From positions 1-64,000 of the forward strand of contig NZ_JBGCCU010000021.1 of the NCBI RefSeq assembly GCF_041261445.1: a DNA stretch of 64,000 nt, given 5' to 3'. Of the stretch, positions 1 to 7,433 are shown in pieces. The notes under the pieces were generated by a model. That model was given only the letters and a program-made list of their open reading frames with translations. It was not told where the DNA came from and searched no databases. A program made the position numbers and the translations under genes. This stretch comes from Catenulispora sp. EB89. GTDB taxonomy: Bacteria; Actinomycetota; Actinomycetes; Streptomycetales; Catenulisporaceae. Position 1 is the stretch's first letter. Every line of letters starts with the position of its first letter.

Positions 1-339
1 GGATCCGGGACTCGGCGACCAACACACGAACCGCCGCCGACGCGGGGGGTTGGGGATCCCTCAGAGTCTCGAGTGCCCCCGCCGGAGGCGCCTGCTCTTG
101 ACTTCAGGTGCCCACCACGCCCGACGATTGCCGCCTACGCAACGCATGCGCAGTGACTCGGACCGGTGCGCGGTCGTGTCCAGCAACACCGCCGGCCGCC
201 AACGCGACGCCAGGCACACTACCGAACTGCGTCCCCCTGCGAGGTCACCAAACCTTAGGCGAAGCCGTAAAAAGCCTCTTAAAAACCCACCAACAAACCG
301 CACCCACCACACCCACCACACCTCAAGCAGGAGCACCCC
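1..339 (+). repeat. Left arm of long inverted repeat
   Basis: This non-coding block reappears in reverse orientation at about 39547-39906. Base-by-base comparison shows long identical runs (for example around 61-110, 145-175 and 243-300) with scattered substitutions and few gaps. It starts at the very first base of the window, so it probably extends further left. It includes a GGATCCCTCAGAG box at 54-66 that recurs near 39840 and 40110. Open frames across it are shared by the two arms only because the DNA is shared. I see no convincing gene in 1-458 and nothing recognisable in 340-440. Confidence 0.85.
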
Positions 340-458
340 TCTTGGCCATCATCACGTCCAGCGCCCGATACGTAATACCGCGTATTGCCCCGCGTAAGTT
401 CGAACCCTGACACAACCGTGGATCGTGCCCTATGCAGCCACCGAGAAGGGAGAACCTG

Positions 459-599
459 ATGAAGAAGAGCTACCGCAAGTTCGCAGCCGCCATGGTCCTC
501 GCGTCGGCGCTCGCGGTCGCGGTCGTCACCGCGGCCCCGGCGTCGGCCGGCGTGATGCAGCCGGCCTGCCACGAGGGGACTACCTGCTACCCGTGGTAG
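459..599 (+). CDS. Tiny secreted two-cysteine peptide (46 aa)
   Basis: The 46-codon frame has a purine-rich ribosome site (GAAGGGAG, about 446-453) upstream of ATG 459. The N-terminus is a textbook Sec signal: a basic start (MKKSYRK), a hydrophobic Ala/Val/Leu stretch at residues 8-25, and APASA before a predicted cut after residue 30. The mature part would be only 16 residues, GVMQPACHEGTTCYPW, with cysteines at 37 and 43 that could form one disulfide. I do not recognise the family. The gene stands alone and is followed by short tandem repeats and a hairpin. It could be a signalling or antimicrobial peptide; function is unknown. Confidence 0.6.
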   Translation: MKKSYRKFAAAMVLASALAVAVVTAAPASAGVMQPACHEGTTCYPW

Positions 600-602
600 A
601 CC

Positions 603-658
603 GCTAGTCCGCTAGTCCGCTAGTCCGCTGGTCCGTCAGGCCGCTGGTCCGCCGGACC
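603..658 (+). repeat. 8-bp tandem repeats ending in a small hairpin
   Basis: Immediately after the small peptide gene, GCTAGTCC occurs three times in tandem (603-626), followed by variants GCTGGTCC at 627-634 and 643-650. The last one forms a short hairpin, GGTCC-GCC-GGACC (646-658). It may act as a weak transcription end for the peptide gene; no T-run follows. Confidence 0.6.
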
Positions 659-712
659 GCGCCATACCGTCGGCGTCTCCCTTCTCGGGGGCGCCGACGT
701 GCTGTTCTGCCG

Positions 713-1066
713 TCACGCCGGGTCGGTGACGCCCATCCGCAGGTGGTCGGCGTGGTAGATGGCCTGGTCGAGCAGTTCGGCCACGTGGTTGTCGTAGAGC
801 GCGTAGATCATCGACTTGCCGCGGCGTTCGGCGGTCACCAGGCCGAGGTTCCGCAGTAGGCGCAGTTGGTGGGAGCAGGCCGACTGCTCCATGCCGACCT
901 CGGCGGCCAGGGCGGTCGCGGCCAGTGGTCCTTCGCGCAGCCGGGCCAGGATCAGCAGGCGCGACGGGGTGGCCAGGGCCTGGAGCGTGGTCGCCACCCG
1001 GGCCGCGCTGGCGGCGTCCAGGCGGACGCGCGGTACGGCTTCGGCGGGGGGAGCTCCATGACCCAT
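713..1066 (-). CDS. nmtR: NmtR-type ArsR/SmtB nickel/cobalt-sensing repressor
   Basis: A 117-aa winged-helix repressor of the ArsR/SmtB family. The chosen ATG gives an N-terminus MGHG, as in mycobacterial NmtR, where Gly2 and His3 bind Ni/Co. The other NmtR ligands are visible in the last helix: Asp92, His94, His105 and His108 (in YDNHV and IYHADH). The recognition helix lies in GMEQSACSHQLRLLR (about 58-72). It is divergent from a P1B-type ATPase, with a palindrome between the genes. The expected role is to repress the exporter until Ni or Co binds. A longer frame starting nine codons upstream would lose the N-terminal metal site. Confidence 0.9.
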   Translation of the reverse strand: MGHGAPPAEAVPRVRLDAASAARVATTLQALATPSRLLILARLREGPLAATALAAEVGMEQSACSHQLRLLRNLGLVTAERRGKSMIYALYDNHVAELLDQAIYHADHLRMGVTDPA

Positions 1067-1091
1067 GGTCGAAGTGTACCTGCGCGAACGC

Positions 1092-1107
1092 ATGAACCAT
1101 TATTCAT
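1092..1107. promoter_or_regulatory. Palindromic operator for NmtR
   Basis: The sequence ATGAA-CCATTA-TTCAT is a perfect 5-bp inverted repeat with a 6-bp spacer in the divergent gap between nmtR and the ATPase gene. ArsR/SmtB repressors typically bind such AT-rich palindromes. Its position argues that the ATPase starts downstream, at 1149 or 1170, not at the earlier ATG 1065. Confidence 0.7.
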
Positions 1108-1169
1108 TTGTTCCTGTAGGGTGGGGCCGTCGGACCGTCCGGCGTGCCGTGACCAAGGATTCGCCGCTG

Positions 1170-3125
1170 ATGTCTCCCTTCACCCTGCCCGAGGTCCGGT
1201 GGGCCTCCGCCGCGCTGGTGCTGTTCCTGGTCGCGCTGCCGCTGCAGCTGACGGGGGCGCCCGCGTGGGCCTGGGCCCCGCTGTATGCCGTGGTCTATGT
1301 GACCGGCGGTTGGGAGCCTGGTTGGGCCGGGCTTGGGGCGCTGCGGGAGAAGACGCTGGACGTCGACCTGCTGATGGTGGTCGCCGCGCTGGGCGCGGCG
1401 GCCGTCGGCCAGGTGCTGGACGGTGCCCTGCTGATCGTCATCTTCGCCACCTCCGGCGCGCTGGAGGCGGTCGCCACCCACCGCACCGAGCAGGCCGTGC
1501 GCGGGCTCCTGGACCTGGCGCCCGAGCGTGCCACCCGGATCGCCGCGGACGGCTCCGAAGACGTCGTCGACGCCGTCGCGCTCCGGGTCGGCGACACCAT
1601 CCTGGTCCGGCCCGGCGAGCGCGTCGCCGCCGACGGCCAGGTGGTCCGCGGCGCCTCCGACGTGGATCAGGCCACGATCACCGGCGAGCCGCTGCCGGTG
1701 GCGAAGAACGCCGGCGACGAGGTGTTCGCCGGGACGCTCAACGGCGTCGGTGCGCTGACCGTGCGGGTCGACCGGGCGTCCGCGGACACCGTCGTGGCGC
1801 GGATCGTCGCGATGGTCGAGGAGGCCTCGGCCACCAAAGCCAGGACGCAGCTGTTCATCGAGAAGGTGGAGCAGCGCTACTCGATCGGCATGGTCGCCGC
1901 GACGCTTCTGCTGTTCGCCGTCCCGCTGCTGGCCGGCGCCGCGTTCCAGCCGAGCCTGCTGCGCGCCATGACCTTCATGATCGTCGCCTCACCGTGCGCG
2001 GTGGTGCTGGCCACGATGCCGCCGCTGCTGGCCTCGATGGCCAACGCCGGGCGCCACGGCGTGCTGGTGAAGTCCGCGGTGGTGATGGAACACCTCGGGA
2101 CCACGACCCGCGTCGCCTTCGACAAGACCGGGACGCTGACCGAGGGACGCCCGCGCCTGGCCGAGATCACGGTCCTGCCCGGCGGCGAGTTCGACGAGAA
2201 GCAGATCCTGGCACTCGCCGCCGCCGCTGAGAACCTTTCGGAGCATCCGTTGGCGCGCGCGGTTGTGACTGCGGCGAAGGACGCCGGACTGGAGCTGGCG
2301 CACGCCGAGGACTTCGTGGCCAGGCCAGGACGCGGTGTCAGTGCCCTGATCGACGGTCGGCGCGTCGAGGTCGGGAGTCCGGCGTATCTGCTCGCCGAGG
2401 ACACTGGTGCGGTAAGCACCGGTGCCGCGACCAAGAACGCCATCACCAAGAACGCCATCACCGAGAACGCCATCGCCGCCATGCAAGAGTCCGGCCAGAC
2501 CGCCACCGTCGTCCGCATCGACGGCACGCCGGCCGGGCTGCTGGGCATCGCCGACCGCGTCCGTCCGGCCGCCGCCCGCACGGTCGCCAGGATCGAAGCA
2601 TTGATCGGCACCGCGCCGATCGTCCTCACCGGTGACAACGCCGCCGCCGCACGCCGCCTGGCCGCCGAGGTCGGCATCACCGACGTCCGCGCCGGCCTGC
2701 TCCCCGAGGACAAGGTGAGCGCGGTCCGCGAGTGGGAGGCGGCAGGAGAGCGGGTGCTGCTGGTCGGCGACGGCGTCAACGACGCCCCGGCGCTGGCCGC
2801 CGCGCACACCGGCGTCGCCATGGGCCGGGCCGGCTCGGACCTCGCGCTGGACACGGCCGACGCCGTCGTGATGCGCGACGACCTGGCGACCGTGCCGGCG
2901 GCGATCGCGCTGTCCCGGGCCGCGCGCCGCGTCGTGGTCGCGAACCTGGTGATCGCGGGCGCCATCATCGCCGGCCTGGTGACGTGGGATCTGGCCGGCA
3001 CGCTCCCGCTGCCGCTCGGCGTGCTCGGGCACGAGGGCTCGACGGTCATCGTCGGGCTCAACGGTCTGCGCCTGCTGCGCAAGAGCGTGTGGGACAAGGC
3101 GCTGAACGCAGGCACCGCGGCATGA
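1170..3125 (+). CDS. P1B-4-type Co/Ni efflux ATPase (CtpD/CoaT/NmtA-like)
   Basis: A 651-aa heavy-metal P-type ATPase that would export Co2+ or Ni2+ across the cytoplasmic membrane. Key motifs: TGE (about 171), membrane metal motif SPC at 274-276, phosphorylation site DKTGTLT with Asp318, HP motif (SEHPLA), hinge GDGVND near 533, and HEGST at 621-625 in the last membrane segment. SPC plus HEG-T marks subgroup P1B-4; copper pumps have CPC. There is no N-terminal metal domain. A 15-bp unit encoding KNAIT is repeated around 2430-2478 in the nucleotide-binding domain. GTG 1149 is an alternative start. Regulation by the divergent NmtR is inferred from the operator. Confidence 0.9.
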   Translation: MSPFTLPEVRWASAALVLFLVALPLQLTGAPAWAWAPLYAVVYVTGGWEPGWAGLGALREKTLDVDLLMVVAALGAAAVGQVLDGALLIVIFATSGALEAVATHRTEQAVRGLLDLAPERATRIAADGSEDVVDAVALRVGDTILVRPGERVAADGQVVRGASDVDQATITGEPLPVAKNAGDEVFAGTLNGVGALTVRVDRASADTVVARIVAMVEEASATKARTQLFIEKVEQRYSIGMVAATLLLFAVPLLAGAAFQPSLLRAMTFMIVASPCAVVLATMPPLLASMANAGRHGVLVKSAVVMEHLGTTTRVAFDKTGTLTEGRPRLAEITVLPGGEFDEKQILALAAAAENLSEHPLARAVVTAAKDAGLELAHAEDFVARPGRGVSALIDGRRVEVGSPAYLLAEDTGAVSTGAATKNAITKNAITENAIAAMQESGQTATVVRIDGTPAGLLGIADRVRPAAARTVARIEALIGTAPIVLTGDNAAAARRLAAEVGITDVRAGLLPEDKVSAVREWEAAGERVLLVGDGVNDAPALAAAHTGVAMGRAGSDLALDTADAVVMRDDLATVPAAIALSRAARRVVVANLVIAGAIIAGLVTWDLAGTLPLPLGVLGHEGSTVIVGLNGLRLLRKSVWDKALNAGTAA

Positions 3126-3198
3126 ACGGCGTGAACGGCGTGAGCCGCGCCGAGGGCGAACACGCGGCGCGGCGTTCGTCGATCCGCTCGCGACGCGC

Positions 3199-3999
3199 TC
3201 AGGCAGGCATCGGCAGCAGCATGACCGGTGTCGTCGTGGGCTGAGCCGACCCGCCGGCCGGCTCCACCGTGAGCCCGATGGTCTGTGCGTCGCCCAGGCC
3301 GTGCGCCAGCACCGGTCCGGTGGAGCCGTCGGCGCCGGCGGCCAGCAGCCCGCCCGAGCGGGTCCCGGAGGGCCCCATCATCCACAGCTGGTAGGCCTTG
3401 CCCGGCGGCAGCTTCGCGAGTCCGTCGACGGTGATCGCGGCCGCGTCGTGCGAGCGGGACACGAGCACCGTCCCGACCCCGCCGGTGCGGACGCTTGCGG
3501 TGTCGGTCCGGGCGTCGGGTGCGGACAGCAGTGCGGTGATGCCAGTGCTCTGCTGCCGCGCCTGGTCGAGCTGGTGCTGCTGGTCGCCCGACTGGACGCC
3601 CAGGACCGCCACGGCCGCGGCCAGCCCCGTGGCCAGTCCCCAGCCGAGCGCGGTGAACCAGCGGCGGCGGGGGCGGGGGTTGGGGCCGTGCGACGGCTGC
3701 CGCGACGTCTGCCACGCGGGGCGGGGCGCGGTGTGTCGCGTCGGCGCGTGAGCGAGGACCGGCGCGATCTGCCGGGTGACGGCCACCCGTGCGTCGACCG
3801 CGGCCTTCAACCGCGGCGGCGCGGTCTCGGCGACGGCCGAGGCCAGTAGCGCGGTGGTCTCCTGCAGCTCGGCGACCTCCTGCGCGCAGACCGGGCAGCG
3901 GGCCAGGTGGCGTTCGAACGCGGTGCGTTCCGCCGGGTCCAGCGCGTGGCAGACGTAGGCGCCGGTCAGGGAGTGGACCTCCGGGTCCATCGTGTTCAT
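3199..3999 (-). CDS. rskA: RskA-type anti-sigma-K factor
   Basis: A 266-aa single-pass membrane anti-sigma factor. The N-terminal zinc anti-sigma motif H-x3-C-x2-C (His31, Cys35, Cys38) would hold SigK. A membrane helix lies in the middle (rich in Leu/Ala, after RRRWFTALGW), followed by an extracytoplasmic RskA C-terminal domain (PPGKAYQLWMM, then GLTVEPAGG). The ATG overlaps the sigK stop codon in a TGATG arrangement, so the two are translationally coupled. In mycobacteria RskA is cleaved by regulated proteolysis to release SigK. Confidence 0.9.
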   Translation of the reverse strand: MNTMDPEVHSLTGAYVCHALDPAERTAFERHLARCPVCAQEVAELQETTALLASAVAETAPPRLKAAVDARVAVTRQIAPVLAHAPTRHTAPRPAWQTSRQPSHGPNPRPRRRWFTALGWGLATGLAAAVAVLGVQSGDQQHQLDQARQQSTGITALLSAPDARTDTASVRTGGVGTVLVSRSHDAAAITVDGLAKLPPGKAYQLWMMGPSGTRSGGLLAAGADGSTGPVLAHGLGDAQTIGLTVEPAGGSAQPTTTPVMLLPMPA

Positions 4000-4595
4000 C
4001 ACGCCACCCCCAAGCAGTCGCGGAGTCGGGCCAGCCCGTCGCGCAGACGGGTCTTCACAGTGCCGAGCGGGGTGTCCAGGAGCTGCGCCACCTGCGAATA
4101 GGTGTAGCCGCCGTAGAAGGCCAGCGTCACCGACTGGCGTTGCAGCTCCGTCAGGCCGCCCAGGCAGTGCCGGACGCGCTGCCGGTCCAGCCGCGCCTCG
4201 ACGGCCTCCACCACCTGGTCGAACGGTGCGTCCACCATAAGCTGCGCGTCCCGGGCGTCCCGGCGCGCGGCGGCGTCGGCGGAGCGCACGCGGTCCACGG
4301 CCCGGGCGTGCGCCATGGTCAGGGCCCAGGCGCGGGCCGAGCCGCGGGCCGGGTCGAAGCGGCTGGCGGTGCGCCAGATCTCCACCAGCACCTCCTGCGC
4401 GACCTCCTCGGCCTGGGCCGGGTCGCGCAGGACCCGGCGCGCCACGCCCAGGATCGGGCCGGCGAGCTGCGCGTAGACCGCGTCGAACGCGTCGCGCTCG
4501 CCGAGGGCCACCCGGTGCAGGTGCGACTCCAGCGTCGCCGCCGGCGTCGCCCCCGGTACCGGACTAAGCGTCGCGTCTCCCGATTCTCGACTCAC
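3999..4595 (-). CDS. sigK: ECF RNA polymerase sigma factor, SigK type
   Basis: A 198-aa ECF sigma factor. Region 2 spans about residues 30-100 (EEVAQEVLVEIWRTASRFDP) and region 4 about 135-190, with the helix-turn-helix in YSQVAQLLDTPLGTVKTRLR. I chose the GTG at 4595: it gives normal ECF length and lies 6 bp after a promoter-like CCGAATA, suggesting a leaderless, self-activated transcript. Longer frames run through the divergent promoter region. It is coupled to rskA. The same promoter pattern occurs at three other transcription starts within 9 kb. Confidence 0.9.
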   Translation of the reverse strand: MSRESGDATLSPVPGATPAATLESHLHRVALGERDAFDAVYAQLAGPILGVARRVLRDPAQAEEVAQEVLVEIWRTASRFDPARGSARAWALTMAHARAVDRVRSADAAARRDARDAQLMVDAPFDQVVEAVEARLDRQRVRHCLGGLTELQRQSVTLAFYGGYTYSQVAQLLDTPLGTVKTRLRDGLARLRDCLGVA

Positions 4596-4601
4596 GTCCG
4601 G

Positions 4602-4630
4602 TATTCGGAGCGGAGCCGCGGCCGGATTGG
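4602..4630 (-). promoter_or_regulatory. SigK-type promoter of sigK-rskA
   Basis: Read on the minus strand: CCAATCC (4630-4624), 15-bp spacer, CCGAATA (4608-4602), then 6 bp to the GTG of sigK. It resembles the published mycobacterial SigK consensus (CCATCC, 16-17 bp, CCGAATC) and matches three other promoters in this window. Autoregulation is inferred. Confidence 0.6.
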
Positions 4631-4660
4631 TGCGGACGGGTGATTCACGAAAAACACCGA

Positions 4661-4689
4661 CCAATCCGAATCCGCTCCGGCTCCGAACA
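4661..4689 (+). promoter_or_regulatory. SigK-type promoter of the Tat protein-DUF4331 operon
   Basis: CCAATCC (4661-4667), 15-bp spacer, CCGAACA (4683-4689), divergent from the sigK promoter. A second candidate is TCATC (4697-4701), 17 bp, CCGAATC (4719-4725). Either would give a leader of roughly 180-210 nt before ATG 4909. The rest of 4596-4908 holds no gene I can support. Confidence 0.55.
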
Positions 4690-4908
4690 AGCACCGTCAT
4701 CAGGACCCGGACACTGTCCCGAATCCCCGCGAAGGAGAACTCCCGTGACCTCGAACCGGGACCTTGGTCCGGAGCTTGGCCCGGAGCACGTCGCGACGTC
4801 GCCGGAGCCTGCTGGGGCGCCGCAGTCGAGCGCGTCCTCCCGCACAGCTCAGTCACTCTTTGACAAGGTACAGATATCCCGCAGATCCTCCCCAGGAAGT
4901 AGGCAGGC

Positions 4909-5205
4909 ATGGAATCAGGCATGCAGCAGACCGGCGTGTCCCGTCGAGGTGTCGTGAAAGGCGCGGCCGGCGCCGCGGCCGTCGGCGCCGTGACGCTGGC
5001 CTCCCCGCGCACCGCGCAGGCCGAGACGGCGCCCGCGCCGGCCCGCCCCGGCGCGCGCGGGCCGGTCCATCCCGTGATCGAGGAGACCATGACGGTCCAC
5101 GTGCGCGACGCGCGCGCCGGGCTGCTCGACATCTACGTCGGCGAGCGCCACGTCCAGGTCCGCGACAAGGACCTGGCCGCGCGTCTCATCGCCGCCGCCC
5201 GCTAG
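4909..5205 (+). CDS. Small Tat-exported protein of unknown function
   Basis: A 98-aa protein with a twin-arginine signal: SRRGVVK at residues 11-17, then an Ala/Gly-rich hydrophobic stretch ending near TAQA. The mature part (about 60 aa) holds a single compact block, METIVHV-like (MTVHVRDARAGLLDIYVGE), with charged strands and no cysteine. I do not recognise the fold. A purine-rich site (AGGAAG) precedes both ATG 4909 and ATG 4921; the latter is also possible. It is followed 50 bp later by the DUF4331 gene, so the two probably form one SigK-controlled operon. Tat export suggests the protein folds or binds a cofactor before export. Confidence 0.75.
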   Translation: MESGMQQTGVSRRGVVKGAAGAAAVGAVTLASPRTAQAETAPAPARPGARGPVHPVIEETMTVHVRDARAGLLDIYVGERHVQVRDKDLAARLIAAAR

Positions 5206-5255
5206 TCGACGACCCCTCCCCACGTCCACTCCGCCCAGTAATCGAGGCTCCCCTG

Positions 5256-6647
5256 ATGTCCTCCCACCGCGAAGCTCCCGAGATCTCCAAGGACTCGGTC
5301 GCCGACAGCACCGACCTGTACGCCTTCGTCAGTCCGAACGCGCCTGACACCGTCACCCTGATCGCCAACTACCTGCCGTTGCAGGGTCCGGCCGCCGGCC
5401 CGAACTTCTACGAGTTCGGCGACGACGTGCTGTACGAGATCCACATCGACAACACCGGCGACGGCCGTCCGGACGTGACCTACCAGTTCCGGTTCACGAC
5501 CACCGTCCACAACCCGAACACGTTCCTGTACAACACCGGCCCGATCACCTCGCTGGACAGCGCCAACTGGAACCGCCGCCAGACCTACTCGGTCACCCGC
5601 GTCGACGCCTGGGGCCGCTGCACCATGCTGGGCCAGGGCCTGGCCTGTCCGCCGTGCAACATCGGGCCGCTGTCCACGCCCGACTACCCGGGCCTGGCCC
5701 AGGCCGCGGTGCACAACCTGGGCGGCGGGCGCACGGTCTTCGCCGGCCAGCGCGCCGAGGGTTTCTACGTCGACCTCGGGTCGATCTTCGACCTGGGCGA
5801 CCTGCGGCCGTTCCAGAACCTGCACACCACCTTCAACATCCCCGGCCTGACGCTGAACGCGCAGCAGGGCGTCAACAGCACCGCGCAGCTCAACGTGCAC
5901 AGCATCGCGATCCAGGTGCCGATCACCGACCTGACCCGCGACGGCTGGCACGGAACCAACGTCGCCGACCCGCGCGCGGTGGTCGGCGTGTGGACGACGG
6001 CGTCCCGGCGCAAGGTCACCGTCCGCGAGATCGAGGCCGGCCGGGACGACGAGAACGGCCCGTTCGTCCAGGTCTCCCGGCTGGGCAGCCCGCTGTTCAA
6101 CGAGGTCCTGGTGCCGATGGCGCGCAAGGACGAGTGGAACGCGCTGCCGCCGGCCGACGACAAGCGCTTCGCGCAGTACGTGGCGCACCCCGAACTGGCC
6201 TCGCTGCTGCCGGCCCTGTACCCGGGGGTGTTCCCGAACCTGGCCGCGCTGGACGCCGCCGGCACCGCCCGGGCCGACCTGCTGGCGATCCTGCTCACCG
6301 GTATCCCCTCCGGCGTCATCCCCGGCTTCCAGAACAACACCGGCACCGTGCAGGCCGACATGCTCCGCCTGAACACCGCGATCAAGCCCTCGGCCACCCC
6401 CAACAACCTCGGCCTGCTCGGCGGCGACCTCGCCGGATTCCCCAACGGCCGGCGCGTCGCTGACGACGTCGTCACCATCGAGCTGCGCGCTATCGCCGGC
6501 GTCACCTACGCCCTGGTCGCCACCTACACCCCGGACGCGGCAGCGGGCCTCGTGACCGACTTCAACCCGCCGGTGCCGGGTCTGCCGGCGTATCTGCCGA
6601 CGTTCCCCTACCTCGGCGTCCCCTACAGCGGCTACAGCGTCCAGTGA
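5256..6647 (+). CDS. DUF4331 family protein
   Basis: A 463-aa protein of the DUF4331 family. It begins MSSHREAPEI, the usual start of this family, followed by SKDSVADSTDLYAFVSP and the conserved TYQFRF block around residue 75. The central part has FAGQRAEGFYVDLGSIFDL and the C-terminus ends in a Pro/Tyr-rich tail. There is no signal peptide. Biochemical function is not known. DUF4331 genes commonly sit near ECF sigma factors; here the gene follows a SigK-type promoter and the Tat protein, and its stop overlaps the next start (GTGA). Confidence 0.9.
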   Translation: MSSHREAPEISKDSVADSTDLYAFVSPNAPDTVTLIANYLPLQGPAAGPNFYEFGDDVLYEIHIDNTGDGRPDVTYQFRFTTTVHNPNTFLYNTGPITSLDSANWNRRQTYSVTRVDAWGRCTMLGQGLACPPCNIGPLSTPDYPGLAQAAVHNLGGGRTVFAGQRAEGFYVDLGSIFDLGDLRPFQNLHTTFNIPGLTLNAQQGVNSTAQLNVHSIAIQVPITDLTRDGWHGTNVADPRAVVGVWTTASRRKVTVREIEAGRDDENGPFVQVSRLGSPLFNEVLVPMARKDEWNALPPADDKRFAQYVAHPELASLLPALYPGVFPNLAALDAAGTARADLLAILLTGIPSGVIPGFQNNTGTVQADMLRLNTAIKPSATPNNLGLLGGDLAGFPNGRRVADDVVTIELRAIAGVTYALVATYTPDAAAGLVTDFNPPVPGLPAYLPTFPYLGVPYSGYSVQ

Positions 6648-7006
6648 GCGAGCAGATCCACGGTCCCTCCCCGGCCGGCAGCGTCGTGCTGAATCTGGGG
6701 GCGAACATCGGCGCGCTGATCCTGGAGGCCGACGCGAGCCTGCTCGGTGCTGAGATCGAGATCAGCCGGGCAGACCTCGGTGCCGGTGCCGGTGACCACG
6801 CTGTGCACGCTCACCGCACGCACAGCATGGTCCGCGAACGCCACACCGTCCCGAACCCCCGCTACGACGCGGTCTACCCGGACCTCGAGGCCGGCCGCTA
6901 CACGATCTGGCGGGACGCCGAAACCCCCGACGCGACCATCACCGTCGTCGGGGGACAGATCACCACCCACACGTTCTCGCGCGCAGTGGGAGCGGAGCAG
7001 AGCTGA
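6644..7006 (+). CDS. Conserved hypothetical protein coupled to DUF4331
   Basis: A 120-aa protein starting at GTG 6644, which overlaps the DUF4331 stop codon by 4 bases (GTGA), so it is translationally coupled. It has a beta-rich pattern: VVLNLGANIGALILEA near the N-terminus, then a histidine cluster (DHAVHAHRTHSMVRERH, about 51-67) and a C-terminal RYTIWRDAE block. No signal peptide, membrane segment or catalytic motif that I recognise. The histidine cluster could bind metal. Similar proteins occur as short downstream partners in actinomycetes; function unknown. Confidence 0.8.
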   Translation: MSEQIHGPSPAGSVVLNLGANIGALILEADASLLGAEIEISRADLGAGAGDHAVHAHRTHSMVRERHTVPNPRYDAVYPDLEAGRYTIWRDAETPDATITVVGGQITTHTFSRAVGAEQS

Positions 7007-7372
7007 TCACTCTCCGCGCCGGGGGTCCGCCCCTCGGCGCGGAGACAGTCCGGCCTCGACGCCGAGGACATGGCATGTCCGTTCCCAGGCGAGCGAGGTC
7101 TTGCGGGCTGCCTCCACGGCTTTCGCCAGATCGCGGTGGGACCTGGCGATCTGCTGCGGGTCGCCGCTGTGTTGAGCGGCAGTAAGGCTTTGCTGAGCGT
7201 CGTCGCAGCGCGCAGCTGCGCGCCGCAGCGCCGCCTCCATCTCCTCGCGGCGCTCGGCCAGCTGGGCGATCCAGGCGCCGTGGACGATGGCCTCGGCTTC
7301 CCGGACCAACCGGCTCGGCGCGCTGCGGGAGGCCGCCTTGCGGGTACGGATCGTTCTTCGCAGATGGCACAT
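7007..7372 (-). CDS. Small coiled-coil protein, SigK-type promoter
   Basis: A 121-aa, strongly charged, mostly helical protein (REAEAIVHGAWIAQLAERREEMEAALRR, then a second helix in QIARSHRDLAKAVEAARK), probably a coiled-coil or helical hairpin. No membrane segment. A clear ribosome site (AGGAAGGG) lies 8 bp before the ATG, and a CCAATCC-N15-CCGAATC promoter lies about 23 bp upstream. Its stop abuts the stop of the convergent gene ending at 7006. I do not recognise a family; SigK control is inferred. Confidence 0.7.
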   Translation of the reverse strand: MCHLRRTIRTRKAASRSAPSRLVREAEAIVHGAWIAQLAERREEMEAALRRAAARCDDAQQSLTAAQHSGDPQQIARSHRDLAKAVEAARKTSLAWERTCHVLGVEAGLSPRRGADPRRGE

Positions 7373-7394
7373 CGTCGCGTTCCCTTCCTCCCAT

Positions 7395-7423
7395 GATTCG
7401 GTCCCGGCCGGGTTCCGGATTGG
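7395..7423 (-). promoter_or_regulatory. SigK-type promoter of the coiled-coil gene
   Basis: Minus strand: CCAATCC (7423-7417), exactly 15 bp, CCGAATC (7401-7395). The predicted transcript would start near 7388, giving a short leader that contains the AGGAAGGG ribosome site. This is the closest match in the window to the SigK -10 consensus. Confidence 0.65.
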
Positions 7424-7433
7424 ATCCGGGCGC

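Noticed and set aside
1-458. Possible CRISPR or gene in the left repeat
   Set aside because: No regular spacer pattern; open frames are shared with the other arm by DNA identity only.
1065-1169. N-terminal extension of the ATPase from ATG 1065
   Set aside because: It would run through the NmtR operator and lacks any conserved metal-binding motif.
1877-3715. 612-aa minus-strand frame across the ATPase gene
   Set aside because: Arg/Pro/Ala-rich shadow of the ATPase with no motif; the plus-strand frame has all P-type motifs.
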